Shown: positions 23,303-32,819 of the stretch, in pieces
Numbering within the stretch: the stretch's first letter is position 1
Layout of the letters: each line of letters begins with the position of its first letter
The notes under the pieces: model-generated
The model's input: only the letters and a program-made list of their open reading frames with translations
Told to the model about the DNA's origin: nothing
Database searches by the model: none
Source of the DNA: an uncultured Eubacteriales bacterium
GTDB taxonomy: Bacteria; Bacillota; Clostridia; Oscillospirales; Acutalibacteraceae
Assembly: GCA_934491515.1 (NCBI GenBank)
Contig: CAKSTF010000004.1
Location: 32,750-96,749, forward strand
DNA length: 64,000 nt
Direction of reading: 5' to 3'
Position numbers and translations under genes: made by a program

Positions 23303-25314
23303 TGTATCCTGCCGAAATATTTTTCAAGCGTAGTCTTTTTTATCAAAAACGCCACCGGTCTGCCGTGCGGACAGTACATAACGTCATCATTTTCAAGCAC
23401 GCGTTTTGCAAGAGACAAAAGTTCCTGCGGCGTGGTTTTGTAACCTGCTTTTATGGCGGCTTTGCACGCTACGGTGTGGTAGATATCGTCAAGCGCTTCA
23501 AGATTTACACCGCCGCCGTTTTTAAGGGTGGAAAGCGCCTGTATAAAGGAATCCGCAACGTCCTCTGCCGAAAGGGCTGCGGGAACGGTTCTTACAAGCA
23601 CGCTGCCGTTTCCGAAATCTTCAATTTCAAATCCGGCTTTTAAAAGCAGTTCGGACCCCGAAAGCGCCGCCGCGTGTTCTTCCGCGGTAAGGGATACCGC
23701 CACGGGGGAAAGCAGTATCTGCGTTTCCGTTTTCGCTTCGCTCTTGAGTTTATTGTATATTACCCTCTCATGCGCGGCGTGTTTGTCTATAAGATATATC
23801 TCGTCCGCGCGCTGAACTATTATGTAGGTCAAAAAAGCTTCGCCTATAAGTCGTATCTCCCTGTCGGGATTGTATTCGGCGCCGTCACGCACGCGGTTTT
23901 CAGTCTGCGCCGGAGTTGCCGCCTTTGCGGAATTTTCCGCCGGCACCGGACTTTCCGGCGGTGTTTCGCCTTCTGTCTGCGCGGCAGTTTCCGCCTGACG
24001 TCTTATATCAAAAACTGTTCTGTTTTGCACCGGTAAGTGTTCTGCCGCGTCAGGTCCCGAAAAAGCAGGCGGCGCGTTGTGCGGCGCGTTGTTTTCCTTT
24101 TCCGCATTTTCCGGCGGCACCGTTTCCTGCCGCGCGGCAAAAGTATTTACGTCTTTTCTTAAAAAGAAGGGAAGATTATCTTCCTTTAAAACGTTTTGTA
24201 CGCCGTTCCGATTTGATACGGTCTTTTCCTTTTCGGGCAATTTTACCGCCGTTTGGCGGTATTCCTGCGCCGTCATTTTAAAGAAGTTGTCGGTTTTTGG
24301 CACGGCGGAAATTTCGGGGCGCGTATCAAGCGCTGTAACAGCGCTTTTAACGGCATAGTATACCGCGGAAAATATCCTGCGTTCGTCCGAAAAACGCACT
24401 TCGGTTTTGGCAGGATGCACGTTTACGTCAACCGCCTCGTAAGGCACGTTTACAAACAGGACAAATCCGGGGAATTTCCCCACCATACTGCTGTCGCGGT
24501 ACGCCTGTTCCGCAGCCGCCATAACCGTGCGCGAAACAACGTATCTGCCGTTTAAAAAGGTAAACTGAAACGCCCTTGAAGCGCGGCAGAATACCGGTTT
24601 GCAGGTAAATCCCGACACATTTACGCCGTCGGTCTCGCCCTTTACCGGAATAAGGGTTGAATGAAAATCCCTGCCTAAAACGCTGTATATCGCGTTTGAA
24701 AGATTGCCGTCGCCCGAAGTGGAAAAAACAAGTTTTTCATCCTTTATGAATTTAAAGGCTATCTCCGGATGAGAAAGCGCCGCGCGCTCTGTTACGGCAC
24801 CTACCGCCGTACCCTCCGAAGAATCCTTTTTAAGAAATTTCATCCTTGCCGGAGTGTTGTAGAAAAGGTCCCTTATAATAAGCGTGGTGCCTTCGGGACA
24901 GCCAGCCTCCTCGCACGAAATTTCCCTGCCGCCTTCTATAACATAGTGCGTGCCGCATTCCCCGTCCGATGTTTTTGTAAGCATTTCTATTCTGGAAACG
25001 CCGGCTATTGCCGCAAGCGCTTCACCGCGGAAACCGAGCGTTCTTATGGAATCAAGGTCGGCAGCAGATGAAATTTTACTTGTGGCATGCCTTAAAAATG
25101 CCGTTGGAACATCCTCTCGGGATATGCCGCAGCCGTCATCCGTTATACGGATAAAGGTTATTCCGCCGCGCTTTATTTCCACCGTAATGCGCCGCGCGCC
25201 CGCGTCTATCGAATTTTCCACCGTTTCCTTTACCGCCGAAGCCGGTCTTTCAACTACTTCGCCTGCGGCTATAAGTTCGGATACGGATTTTGAAAGAAGA
25301 TTTATTTTAGACAT
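23299..25314 (-). CDS. mutL: DNA mismatch repair protein MutL
   Basis: The 671-residue protein has the N-terminal GHKL ATPase (ETVENSIDAGA, DDGCGISREDV, IRTLGFRGEALAAI) and a C-terminal dimerisation and endonuclease domain, joined by a Pro/Ala/Glu-rich linker (about residues 340-480). CPHGRPVAF and ACKAAIKAG near the end are typical of MutL nucleases. The metal motif reads DKHAAHERVIYN, so the last acidic position of the usual DQHAxxExxxxE is Asn. It pairs with MutS encoded just upstream and overlaps miaA by 4 nt. Confidence 0.96.
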   Translation of the reverse strand: MSKINLLSKSVSELIAAGEVVERPASAVKETVENSIDAGARRITVEIKRGGITFIRITDDGCGISREDVPTAFLRHATSKISSAADLDSIRTLGFRGEALAAIAGVSRIEMLTKTSDGECGTHYVIEGGREISCEEAGCPEGTTLIIRDLFYNTPARMKFLKKDSSEGTAVGAVTERAALSHPEIAFKFIKDEKLVFSTSGDGNLSNAIYSVLGRDFHSTLIPVKGETDGVNVSGFTCKPVFCRASRAFQFTFLNGRYVVSRTVMAAAEQAYRDSSMVGKFPGFVLFVNVPYEAVDVNVHPAKTEVRFSDERRIFSAVYYAVKSAVTALDTRPEISAVPKTDNFFKMTAQEYRQTAVKLPEKEKTVSNRNGVQNVLKEDNLPFFLRKDVNTFAARQETVPPENAEKENNAPHNAPPAFSGPDAAEHLPVQNRTVFDIRRQAETAAQTEGETPPESPVPAENSAKAATPAQTENRVRDGAEYNPDREIRLIGEAFLTYIIVQRADEIYLIDKHAAHERVIYNKLKSEAKTETQILLSPVAVSLTAEEHAAALSGSELLLKAGFEIEDFGNGSVLVRTVPAALSAEDVADSFIQALSTLKNGGGVNLEALDDIYHTVACKAAIKAGYKTTPQELLSLAKRVLENDDVMYCPHGRPVAFLIKKTTLEKYFGRIQ

Positions 25315-25350
25315 ACCGTCACCTGCCTTTAATTACTTGTTTCGGAAGTT

Positions 25351-27945
25351 CTACACCGATTTTGCTTTTTTAACAACATCGAAAAGCACGCTCATTGCCT
25401 CTATGGGGGTAAGCGTATTAACGTCGATTTCCTTCAGTTCGTTCAGTATATCCGAAGCGCCCTGCATGGAAAGGGGGATCTGCCCGTCCGATTCGCGAAC
25501 GGTTTTATAGGTCACAACACCGTCCTCCAGGGTCTTTTTAAGTATCTGCTTCGCACGGTCGGTTACCGCTTTCGGTATACCGCCGAGTTTTGCGACTTCA
25601 ATACCGTAACTTTCGTCCGCGCCGCCCTTTACGATGCGCCGCAGAAAGATTATATCGTCGCCGCGCTTTTTGGCGACTATGTTATAGTTTTTAACGCCCT
25701 TAATCTCGTTTTCCATAGCGGTAAGTTCGTGATAATGGGTTGCAAAAAGGGTCTTTGCGCCCAAGGTTTTCTTATCCGCCGTGTATTCAAGAACGGCGCG
25801 CGCTATCGCCATGCCGTCGTAAGTGGAAGTTCCCCTGCCTATCTCGTCCAATATAAGCAGACTGTCGGCAGTGGCGTTTTTAAGTATTTCGGCAACTTCG
25901 CTCATCTCGACCATAAAGGTGGATTTGCCGCTTGCAAGGTCGTCTGAAGCGCCCACCCTTGTGTAAACCGAGTCAACAATGCCTATTTCCGCCGATTTTG
26001 CCGGCACAAACGAGCCCATCTGCGCCATTATCGTGATAAGCGCCACCTGCCGCATATAGGTCGATTTACCCGCCATATTCGGGCCTGTTATAATCGCGCA
26101 GCGGTTGTCGCCCTTGTCAAGATGCGTATCGTTTGCCACAAAGGGTGAAGCGATAAGTTTTTCAACCACCGGATGTCTGCCGTCCGTAATATTCAAAACG
26201 CCGCTGTCGGTTATAAGCGGCCGGCAATAGCCGTTAACGCAGGCGGTATCCGCAAGCGAACACAAAACGTCCAGCCTTGCTATCGCCGCGGCGGTTCTTT
26301 TGAACGCCTCGCCGCGCGCCGCCACCTGTTCGCGAACCTTTGCAAACAGTTCAAGTTCAAGGCTTATAACCCTGTCTTTCGCCGAAAGAACGCGGGTTTC
26401 AAGTTCTTTAAGTTCCTCGGTTATAAAGCGTTCGCCGCCCGTAAGAGTCTGTTTTCTTATGTAATCTTCCGGTACTTTATCAAGGAAAGAGTTCGTAACC
26501 TCGATATAGTAACCGAACACCTTGTTGAATCTTACCTTAAGATTTCTTATCCCCGTGCGCTCACGTTCGCGCGCCTCGATCTCGGTAAGATATTTTGTGC
26601 CGTTCTCCATCGCGTCGCGCAGAAGATCGACTTCCTTGTTGTAGCCTTTTTTAATTATTTTGCCGTCGCGCATAATAAAGGGCGCTTCGGGATCTATCGC
26701 GGAATCTATAAGCGATACGATATCCTCGGCAGTGTCTATATCGGCGTGCACGCCCTTAAGCATTCTGCATTGCGCCGCGGCGGTAAGTTGTTTTACAAAT
26801 GGGAACTTGTGCGCCGTAGCCGCAAGACTTAAAAGGTCCTTTGCATTCGCCGTGCCGTATATCACCTTGGTGATTATGCGTTCGACGTCGCGTATGCTGC
26901 TCATATACTCCTGCGCTTCGCAGCGAAGCACGGTGTTCGTACAAAGTTCCTCTACCGCGTTCTGCCGCAAAAGTATTTCGTTTATGGATAAAAGCGGTTC
27001 GGTGATCCAGCTGGTAAGAAGTCTTTTCCCCATCGGGGTACGGGTCTTATCAAGCACCCACAAAAGCGTGCCGCGCTTGCTGTTTGTGCGCATGGTAGAG
27101 CAAAGTTCCAGGTTTCTTACCGCACTCATATCAAGCCGCATAAACTGCTTTTGCGTATAAACCTTTACGCTGTTTACGGTAATTTTTGCGCCGCGTCCGT
27201 TTTCGGTAAGATAGTCCGCTGCGCCGCAAAGCGCGGCTGCCGCTGCGGAATCGGCCGCAACGCCCAACTCCTCAATTGAATTTACGCCGAAAGCCCCGCG
27301 CACTATATCTGCCGACGTGTGCGACAAAAAGCAGTCGTCCGGTCTGCAGGTAACGGCAACGCCGTCGGCGCCGTTTAAGAAATTAAGCAGTTCCCCGTCT
27401 TTAAGGGATTGCGGATATATGATTTCGGTGGGCATAAAACGGGCTATTTCGTCAAGGCAGAGCCGTTCGGCGTTTTCGCCCGATATTTCGGTAACATAAC
27501 ATTGTCCGGTGGAGGCGTCCGCAAAACAGACACCTACGCCGCTTTGCGTACCGTAAACGGCGGAAAGATAGTTATTCTTGCCCTCGTCAAGCATATCGCC
27601 CTCAACCACCGTACCGGGCGTTATTACCCTTATAACATCGCGCTTTACAAGACCCTTTGCCTTTGCCGGATCTTCGGTTTGCTCGCATATAGCGACCTTA
27701 TGACCCGCAGCAACCAGTCTTGCTATGTAACTTTCGCAGCTGTGGAAAGGCACGCCGCACATAGGCGCGCGTTCGGGCAGCCCGCAGTCCTTGCCGGTAA
27801 GCGTAAGACTTAATTCCTCGCTGGCAAGTTTTGCGTCGTCGAAAAACATTTCGTAGAAATCGCCCAAACGGAAGAACAGTATGCAATCGCTGTTCTTCTC
27901 CTTTATTTCCATATATTGGCGCATCATAGGTGATAATTCCGCCAT
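25351..27945 (-). CDS. mutS: DNA mismatch repair protein MutS
   Basis: The 864-residue protein is a full-length MutS. The N-terminal mismatch-reading motif is FFRLGDFYEMFFDDA near residue 24, and the C-terminal ATPase has GPNMAGKSTYMRQ, DEIGRGTSTYDGMAIA and the Walker B strand. It finds mispaired bases and loads MutL. GGAG precedes the ATG about 8 nt away. It lies between ylbF and mutL in the long minus-strand operon, the common Clostridia order. Confidence 0.98.
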   Translation of the reverse strand: MAELSPMMRQYMEIKEKNSDCILFFRLGDFYEMFFDDAKLASEELSLTLTGKDCGLPERAPMCGVPFHSCESYIARLVAAGHKVAICEQTEDPAKAKGLVKRDVIRVITPGTVVEGDMLDEGKNNYLSAVYGTQSGVGVCFADASTGQCYVTEISGENAERLCLDEIARFMPTEIIYPQSLKDGELLNFLNGADGVAVTCRPDDCFLSHTSADIVRGAFGVNSIEELGVAADSAAAAALCGAADYLTENGRGAKITVNSVKVYTQKQFMRLDMSAVRNLELCSTMRTNSKRGTLLWVLDKTRTPMGKRLLTSWITEPLLSINEILLRQNAVEELCTNTVLRCEAQEYMSSIRDVERIITKVIYGTANAKDLLSLAATAHKFPFVKQLTAAAQCRMLKGVHADIDTAEDIVSLIDSAIDPEAPFIMRDGKIIKKGYNKEVDLLRDAMENGTKYLTEIEARERERTGIRNLKVRFNKVFGYYIEVTNSFLDKVPEDYIRKQTLTGGERFITEELKELETRVLSAKDRVISLELELFAKVREQVAARGEAFKRTAAAIARLDVLCSLADTACVNGYCRPLITDSGVLNITDGRHPVVEKLIASPFVANDTHLDKGDNRCAIITGPNMAGKSTYMRQVALITIMAQMGSFVPAKSAEIGIVDSVYTRVGASDDLASGKSTFMVEMSEVAEILKNATADSLLILDEIGRGTSTYDGMAIARAVLEYTADKKTLGAKTLFATHYHELTAMENEIKGVKNYNIVAKKRGDDIIFLRRIVKGGADESYGIEVAKLGGIPKAVTDRAKQILKKTLEDGVVTYKTVRESDGQIPLSMQGASDILNELKEIDVNTLTPIEAMSVLFDVVKKAKSV

Positions 27946-28005
27946 TTATACAGTCTCCTTTATTCCTTTATGACCGGCGCGGCGTAAATTTGCCGTGCCC
28001 GATTA

Positions 28006-28413
28006 TCAGTGGCAGCCGCCGCAGGTAGAGCACGAACCCGTGCAGTTGTGTCTTTCAGGTTCGCAGGAAGCGGGATCCGCACCCTCTACGCACTGCATTA
28101 TAATGCTGTTTATATCGTTAAGCATTGCGTCTATTTCGCCCTTGGCGGTGTTGTATTCAAGCATAGCGGGCGTCGCCATTATATCGCCGTATATTTTGCG
28201 CAGCTGCTCGTTTAAAGCGTTTATTTTTTCTTCACGTTTGTTTTCGCTTGCAACTTCTCTTTCAAGATTCATACGGGCGGTGTTAAACTCGCCTATCTTG
28301 TCCTGAAGTTCCTTGTCGTTGTCGTTGGCAAGGCGCGCCTTTGCAAAGCGTATAAATCTTTCGTCCTGCTGAACGGCTTCGCCCAGTTTTCTTGCAGCTT
28401 CGATAATTTCCAT
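28006..28413 (-). CDS. YlbF/YmcA-family regulator with a cysteine-rich tail
   Basis: The 135-residue helical protein fits the Com_YlbF family (DUF964): IIEAARKLGEAVQQDERF at the start, then a helical core. In Bacillus subtilis YlbF, YmcA and YaaT form a complex that carries Fe-S clusters and controls RNase Y and sporulation. Here the last 28 residues hold six Cys (108, 117, 124, 128, 131 and 134), including CTGSCSTCGGCH, which looks like a metal or Fe-S site. It is placed between miaB, itself an Fe-S enzyme, and mutS. Confidence 0.85.
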   Translation of the reverse strand: MEIIEAARKLGEAVQQDERFIRFAKARLANDNDKELQDKIGEFNTARMNLEREVASENKREEKINALNEQLRKIYGDIMATPAMLEYNTAKGEIDAMLNDINSIIMQCVEGADPASCEPERHNCTGSCSTCGGCH

Positions 28414-28448
28414 TTTAATTTCCTCTTTCTTTATATGAATTTTAATTT

Positions 28449-29858
28449 TTAACCTTTTTGTACCTGCGTTCCGTAAAGCGCGTTATCGTACGAATCTATC
28501 CGCACGTTTGCAAAGTTGCCGATAAGACTTTTATTCCCTTTAAAACGCACGGCGTAAACGCCGTCTGTTTTGCCTAAAACAAGCCCGTCGTCGGTCATTT
28601 CTTCACATAGAACGCGCACCGTTTTGCCAACGGCCGCCTTTTCCTTTTCGCGGCCTATCGCGTCCTGCACGGCAAGAAGTTCCGAAAACCACCTTCCCTT
28701 TTCCTCACGGCTTACGGGGTCGGGCATCGCGGCTGCAGGCGTGCCGTTTCGCGGTGAGTATATAAACGTAAACAGGGATGAATATCCTATTTTTTTCACA
28801 AGTTCCACGGTTTTTTTGAAGTCCTCGTAAGTTTCACCGGGGAAACCTACTATTATGTCGCTTGTAAGGTCTATGTCGGGCATAAGTTCGCGCGCGCGGT
28901 TTACAAGACGCATATAACCCTCCGCCGTGTACCTGCGGTTCATTATTTTAAGTATACGGTCGCTGCCGCACTGCACGGGCAGGTGCAGATGTTTTTCCGC
29001 CTTTTCGCAGTCGCGCATGGCAAGCAGCAGTTCCTCGGTGCAGTCCTTGGGGTGAGAGGTCATAAACCGTATTCTGAAATCCCCCGGCAAATCGTTTACC
29101 TTGCGCAGCAGTTTTGCAAAATTTATATCCTCCTGCAGTCCCTTGCCGTAAGAGTTGACGTTCTGCCCCAAAAGCATTATTTCCCGATAGCCCGCTTTTA
29201 TCATACTTTCGGCTTCCGCAAGTATTTCGGCGCTTGTCCTTGACCTTTCGCGGCCGCGCGCGTAGGGCACTATGCAATAGGTGCAGAAATTATCGCACCC
29301 GTACATTACGGGGACAAAGCCTTTAAAGGTATCGTCGCGGTTTATCGGAACGCCCTCGGTCACGGCGGCGTTGTTCAGTTCCGTTTCAAACACCCTTTTG
29401 CCGCCCGTAAGCCTTGTATACACAAACTCCGGCAGACGGTGGCCCACCTGCGTGCCGAAAACGATATCAACATACGGATAACTCTCTCTCAGTTTTTTAC
29501 GGACGTGTTCCTGCTGGACCATACATCCGCAAACGGCGATTATCAGATTTTTGTTCGTCTTTTTATATTTTTTAACGGCGCCTATATTGCCGTAGACCCT
29601 GTCCTCGGCGTGTTCGCGCACGGCGCAGGTGTTAAAGATTATAAAATCGGCTTCCTCCGCTTTTTCGGTAAAAGTGTACCCCATAGCGGAGAGCATTCCC
29701 CTTATCCTTTGCGAATCGCTTACGTTCTGCTGGCAGCCGAACGTTACAACGCAGGCCTTAGCACCGCCAGGCATCCTGTTTTTTAAAATATCGCAGACTC
29801 TTGCAGCAAAAGCGGACTGTTCCGCCCAAAGGTCGTTGCTTTTTAACCCGTATTGCAT
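28449..29858 (-). CDS. miaB: tRNA methylthiotransferase MiaB
   Basis: The 469-residue radical-SAM enzyme has the N-terminal UPF0004 domain with Cys in TFGCQQNVSD, FNTCAVREHAEDR and VCGCMVQQE, the radical-SAM triad in GCDNFCTYCIVPYARGRE, and a C-terminal TRAM domain. It adds a methylthio group to i6A37 in tRNA, the step after MiaA. AAAGGGG lies about 6 nt before the ATG. It is the first gene of a 14-gene minus-strand run that goes on to ylbF, mutS, mutL and miaA. Confidence 0.97.
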   Translation of the reverse strand: MQYGLKSNDLWAEQSAFAARVCDILKNRMPGGAKACVVTFGCQQNVSDSQRIRGMLSAMGYTFTEKAEEADFIIFNTCAVREHAEDRVYGNIGAVKKYKKTNKNLIIAVCGCMVQQEHVRKKLRESYPYVDIVFGTQVGHRLPEFVYTRLTGGKRVFETELNNAAVTEGVPINRDDTFKGFVPVMYGCDNFCTYCIVPYARGRERSRTSAEILAEAESMIKAGYREIMLLGQNVNSYGKGLQEDINFAKLLRKVNDLPGDFRIRFMTSHPKDCTEELLLAMRDCEKAEKHLHLPVQCGSDRILKIMNRRYTAEGYMRLVNRARELMPDIDLTSDIIVGFPGETYEDFKKTVELVKKIGYSSLFTFIYSPRNGTPAAAMPDPVSREEKGRWFSELLAVQDAIGREKEKAAVGKTVRVLCEEMTDDGLVLGKTDGVYAVRFKGNKSLIGNFANVRIDSYDNALYGTQVQKG

Positions 29859-29894
29859 TTTGCGCCCCTTTTAACTATCAATAAAGATTATATT

Positions 29895-29923
29895 ATTATA
29901 CTATAAAACTCCATAGAGTGCAA
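29895..29923 (-). promoter_or_regulatory. Sigma-A promoter for the miaB-led operon
   Basis: On the minus strand TTGCAC (29923-29918) and TATAAT (29900-29895) are separated by 17 bp, about 37 bp upstream of the miaB ATG. The next genes follow without an obvious terminator down to 15122. Confidence 0.72.
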
Positions 29924-29971
29924 GGTGATATATTGTCTGCAAAAGAAATTTTATTTTTATAAAATTGATAC

Positions 29972-30000
29972 TTGAAAGTATCCGCCGCGCTTGGTATACT
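29972..30000 (+). promoter_or_regulatory. Sigma-A promoter for the DUF1846 gene
   Basis: TTGAAA (29972-29977) and TATACT (29995-30000) are separated by 17 bp, 35 bp before the GTG start. It diverges from the miaB promoter. Confidence 0.72.
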
Positions 30001-30035
30001 TTCTTTATGTTTGCAGAAATTTTGGAGGTAACTTT

Positions 30036-31523
30036 GTGGGGAAAACGGGATTTGATAATGAAAAATACATAAAACTGCAGTCGCAGAACATCCGCGACCG
30101 CATAAATATGTTCGGGGACAAACTTTACATGGAATTCGGCGGAAAACTTTTCGACGATTTTCACGCTTCGCGCGTGCTTCCCGGGTTTTTGCCCGATTCA
30201 AAGGTAAAAATGCTTTTGGAACTTAAGGACGACGCCGAAATAATCATCGCCATAAACGAGGACGCGATAGAAAAAAACAAGCGCCGCGGCGACCTTGGCA
30301 TAACCTACGATCTTGACACTTTAAGGCTTATCGACGCGTTCCGCGGAATCGGACTTTATGTGGGCAGCGTAGTAATAACCCGTTTTACGGGGCAGCCGCT
30401 GGCTCTCGCCTTTGAAAAGCGTCTTAAATCGCTCGGCATACCCGTTTACCGCCATTATCCGATACAGGATTACCCCGCGAATATTCCGCTTATAGTAAGC
30501 GATGAAGGTTTCGGTAAAAACGATTACATAAAGACCGAACGCCCGCTTGTTGTTGTAACGGCTCCCGGCCCCGGCTGCGGCAAAATGGCGACCTGCCTTT
30601 CCCAGCTTTACCACGAACAGAAACACGGCGTTAAGGCGGGTTACGCAAAGTTTGAAACTTTCCCTATATGGAACATTCCGCTTAAACACCCCGTAAACGT
30701 GGCATACGAAGCCGCCACGGCGGATCTTAACGACGTTAATATGATAGATCCTTTCCATCTTGACGCTTACGGTAAGACCACGGTAAACTACAACCGCGAT
30801 ATCGAGATTTTCCCCGTTGTAAAAACAATGCTTGAACGCATTCTGGGCGAATGCCCATACAAAAGTCCCACCGATATGGGCGTTAATATGGCGGGCTGCG
30901 CCATTATCGACGACGAGGCCGTGCAGACCGCCGCGAAACAGGAGATACTGCGCCGTTATTACACCGCGCTTTGCGATGTAAGACAGGGACTTGCCGAGCA
31001 AAACGACGTTTCAAAAATAGAACTGCTTATGAACCAGTGCGGCATTACTCCCGCCGACCGCCCGACCGTGAAAGCGGCGCTTGAAAAAGCCGAAAAAACA
31101 GGCGCACCGGCAACAGCGATAGAACTTTCCGACGGTACGATAATAACCGGTAAAACCTCTTCGCTTCTGGGGTCGAGTTCCTCAATGCTTTTAAACGCGC
31201 TTAAGGTTCTCGCCGGTATACCCGACGACCTTGAACTTTTATCCCCCACTATAATCGAGCCTATACAGAAGATGAAAACGGGCGTTCTCGGAAACCACAA
31301 TCCACGCCTGCACACGGACGAAGTGCTTATTGCCCTTTCGATTTGCGCCGCTACAAACGCCACGGCAAAAAAGGCGCTTGACCAATTGCCGAAACTCCGC
31401 GGAACGGAGGGCCATTCAAGCGTTATACTCTCCCGTGTGGACGAGCAGACCTTTAAAAAACTCGGCGTAAATATGACCAACGAGCCCAAGTACCAGACAA
31501 AGAAACTTTACCACGCAAGATAA
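30036..31523 (+). CDS. DUF1846 family protein
   Basis: The 495-residue protein matches the DUF1846 family throughout: GKTGFDNEKYIKLQSQNIRD at the start, then FGGKLFDDFHASRVLPGF, VVVTAPGPGCGKMATCLS (a P-loop-like glycine-rich turn), and GVLGNHNPRLHTDEVLIAL near the end. Structures in this family show a multi-domain nucleotide-binding fold, but the activity is unknown. I start at the GTG at 30036, which has GGAGGT 6 nt upstream; the frame is open 15 codons further but without a ribosome site, and it would overlap the promoter. It is a single-gene unit. Confidence 0.92.
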   Translation: MGKTGFDNEKYIKLQSQNIRDRINMFGDKLYMEFGGKLFDDFHASRVLPGFLPDSKVKMLLELKDDAEIIIAINEDAIEKNKRRGDLGITYDLDTLRLIDAFRGIGLYVGSVVITRFTGQPLALAFEKRLKSLGIPVYRHYPIQDYPANIPLIVSDEGFGKNDYIKTERPLVVVTAPGPGCGKMATCLSQLYHEQKHGVKAGYAKFETFPIWNIPLKHPVNVAYEAATADLNDVNMIDPFHLDAYGKTTVNYNRDIEIFPVVKTMLERILGECPYKSPTDMGVNMAGCAIIDDEAVQTAAKQEILRRYYTALCDVRQGLAEQNDVSKIELLMNQCGITPADRPTVKAALEKAEKTGAPATAIELSDGTIITGKTSSLLGSSSSMLLNALKVLAGIPDDLELLSPTIIEPIQKMKTGVLGNHNPRLHTDEVLIALSICAATNATAKKALDQLPKLRGTEGHSSVILSRVDEQTFKKLGVNMTNEPKYQTKKLYHAR

Positions 31524-31572
31524 AAGAATTTGCGGTATACAAATTACGTTTTTAAAACCGATAAAGACCAAA

Positions 31573-31604
31573 AAACGTCCCCGTGCCAAGGCACGGGGAC
31601 GTTT
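31573..31604. terminator. Terminator between DUF1846 and prsA-like genes
   Basis: A 15-bp perfect stem (AAACGTCCCCGTGCC with its complement) surrounds a 2-nt loop; the arms end in AAA/TTT. It lies between two convergent genes and probably acts both ways. Confidence 0.8.
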
Positions 31605-31627
31605 GCTTCTGCTGTGTTTCTATATGA

Positions 31628-32725
31628 TTATTCGGGATAAACTATCTTTTTGGTTTTGAATACTTTAACGGCGGAAGCCACGGTTTTAACGCCCAGATCG
31701 TCGCCTTTTTTCTTTGCCGCTTCGGTGGGTTCGTCGCCTACTTCAAGGTGCCTTAACGTATCATCGTAAACCGAGAGATAATAGGGGTCCTCAAGTACGT
31801 CTTTTCTTATAACAAGCGCCATTTTGCCGGTGGTTTCAAGTATTTTTATATCGCCTGCCGCCATTTCTTTTGCTTCGTCAAAGAAATCCGCTTTTGTTGA
31901 ACTTGCCTTATCGTCGCCTAAAAGTTCCGCGTGGGAATCAAGCGGAGTTGAAGAATCGCTTTCGGCGTCCGCAGAATCTGAAGTATCGGTATCTTCGGAG
32001 TCCGAATCGGTGTGCGTGTCGCCGTTGTGTTTGTGGTAAACGTCCTCAAAAGTCGAACCGGTTTTAAGGAGATCAATATATCCCTGAAGTTCTGCCTTCT
32101 TGGAGGTAACTTCCTCGTCGCTCAGTGCCGCGGTATCAACCTCTATCTTGTCTACAAGCACATAGTGGTCATTCAAAGCGGCCTTGAGTTTCTCTTCCGA
32201 CACAGGGTCGGTACCCTCTTTGCCGTAGGTCTTTTCAAAATAAACGTCGGCATAATAAGTGTCTTTCGTATACTGGGTAAAGGTCGCCTTTGAAACGCCG
32301 TTTTTGCTGAACATTTCTTCCGCGCCGTAGGTGGTCCAGTAGGTGTTGGCGTAACTTTCGGCGGTGACGGTCTCGTCCTCGCTGAGGTCGTAACCTTTTT
32401 CCTCGCAAAGCGCCTTATAACCGGCATTTATCTTTATGTTTTCAACAGCCTTTTCCTTGACCCATTCGTTAAAGGTTTTGCCGTCTATCTTCTGCTTTTC
32501 GTAATTTATGTCGGTTGTGCTTTTACCGCTTGCGGTAAGGTTTTTTTCAACTTCCTGCCTGCCTTCGTTATAAGCGTAAACAAAAGCACAGGCATAGTAG
32601 CCGGAGGTGTATGTGTATTTGCCTACCGTAACCGCCGTTTCGTCCTTTTTGTGACAGCCGCAAAAAGCCGTAACCGCTATTGCCGCACAAAGCGCGGCCG
32701 CAAAAAATCTTTTAATGTTCTTCAT
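31628..32725 (-). CDS. PrsA-like peptidyl-prolyl isomerase-type lipoprotein
   Basis: The 365-residue protein has a lipoprotein signal ending at FCGCHKK (Cys near residue 24) and the helical layout of PrsA/SurA foldases, which help exported proteins fold outside the membrane. A low-complexity insert rich in Asp, Ser, Thr and His (about residues 235-275) interrupts the region where a parvulin domain would lie, and no clear parvulin motif is visible, so catalytic activity is doubtful. I use the ATG at 32725, which has AAAAGGAAGGAT ahead; the longer frame to 32770 would add residues before the signal peptide. It has its own promoter inside the end of mfd. Confidence 0.72.
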   Translation of the reverse strand: MKNIKRFFAAALCAAIAVTAFCGCHKKDETAVTVGKYTYTSGYYACAFVYAYNEGRQEVEKNLTASGKSTTDINYEKQKIDGKTFNEWVKEKAVENIKINAGYKALCEEKGYDLSEDETVTAESYANTYWTTYGAEEMFSKNGVSKATFTQYTKDTYYADVYFEKTYGKEGTDPVSEEKLKAALNDHYVLVDKIEVDTAALSDEEVTSKKAELQGYIDLLKTGSTFEDVYHKHNGDTHTDSDSEDTDTSDSADAESDSSTPLDSHAELLGDDKASSTKADFFDEAKEMAAGDIKILETTGKMALVIRKDVLEDPYYLSVYDDTLRHLEVGDEPTEAAKKKGDDLGVKTVASAVKVFKTKKIVYPE

Positions 32726-32790
32726 GATATCCTTCCTTTTAAAAAGAATCCCGCAATGCACACGCCGCACGGGCGCATACGTTGAAATAC

Positions 32791-32819
32791 ATTATACAGC
32801 AAAACGCCGCGAATGTCTA
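32791..32819 (-). promoter_or_regulatory. Sigma-A type promoter for the prsA-like gene
   Basis: On the minus strand TAGACA (32819-32814) and TATAAT (32796-32791) are separated by 17 bp, about 65 bp before the prsA-like start. The -35 overlaps the mfd stop. Confidence 0.6.

Noticed and set aside
30321..31001. Long minus-strand frame (226 codons) inside the DUF1846 gene
   Set aside because: It lies wholly inside a well-supported gene and looks like an antisense artefact of its codon bias.
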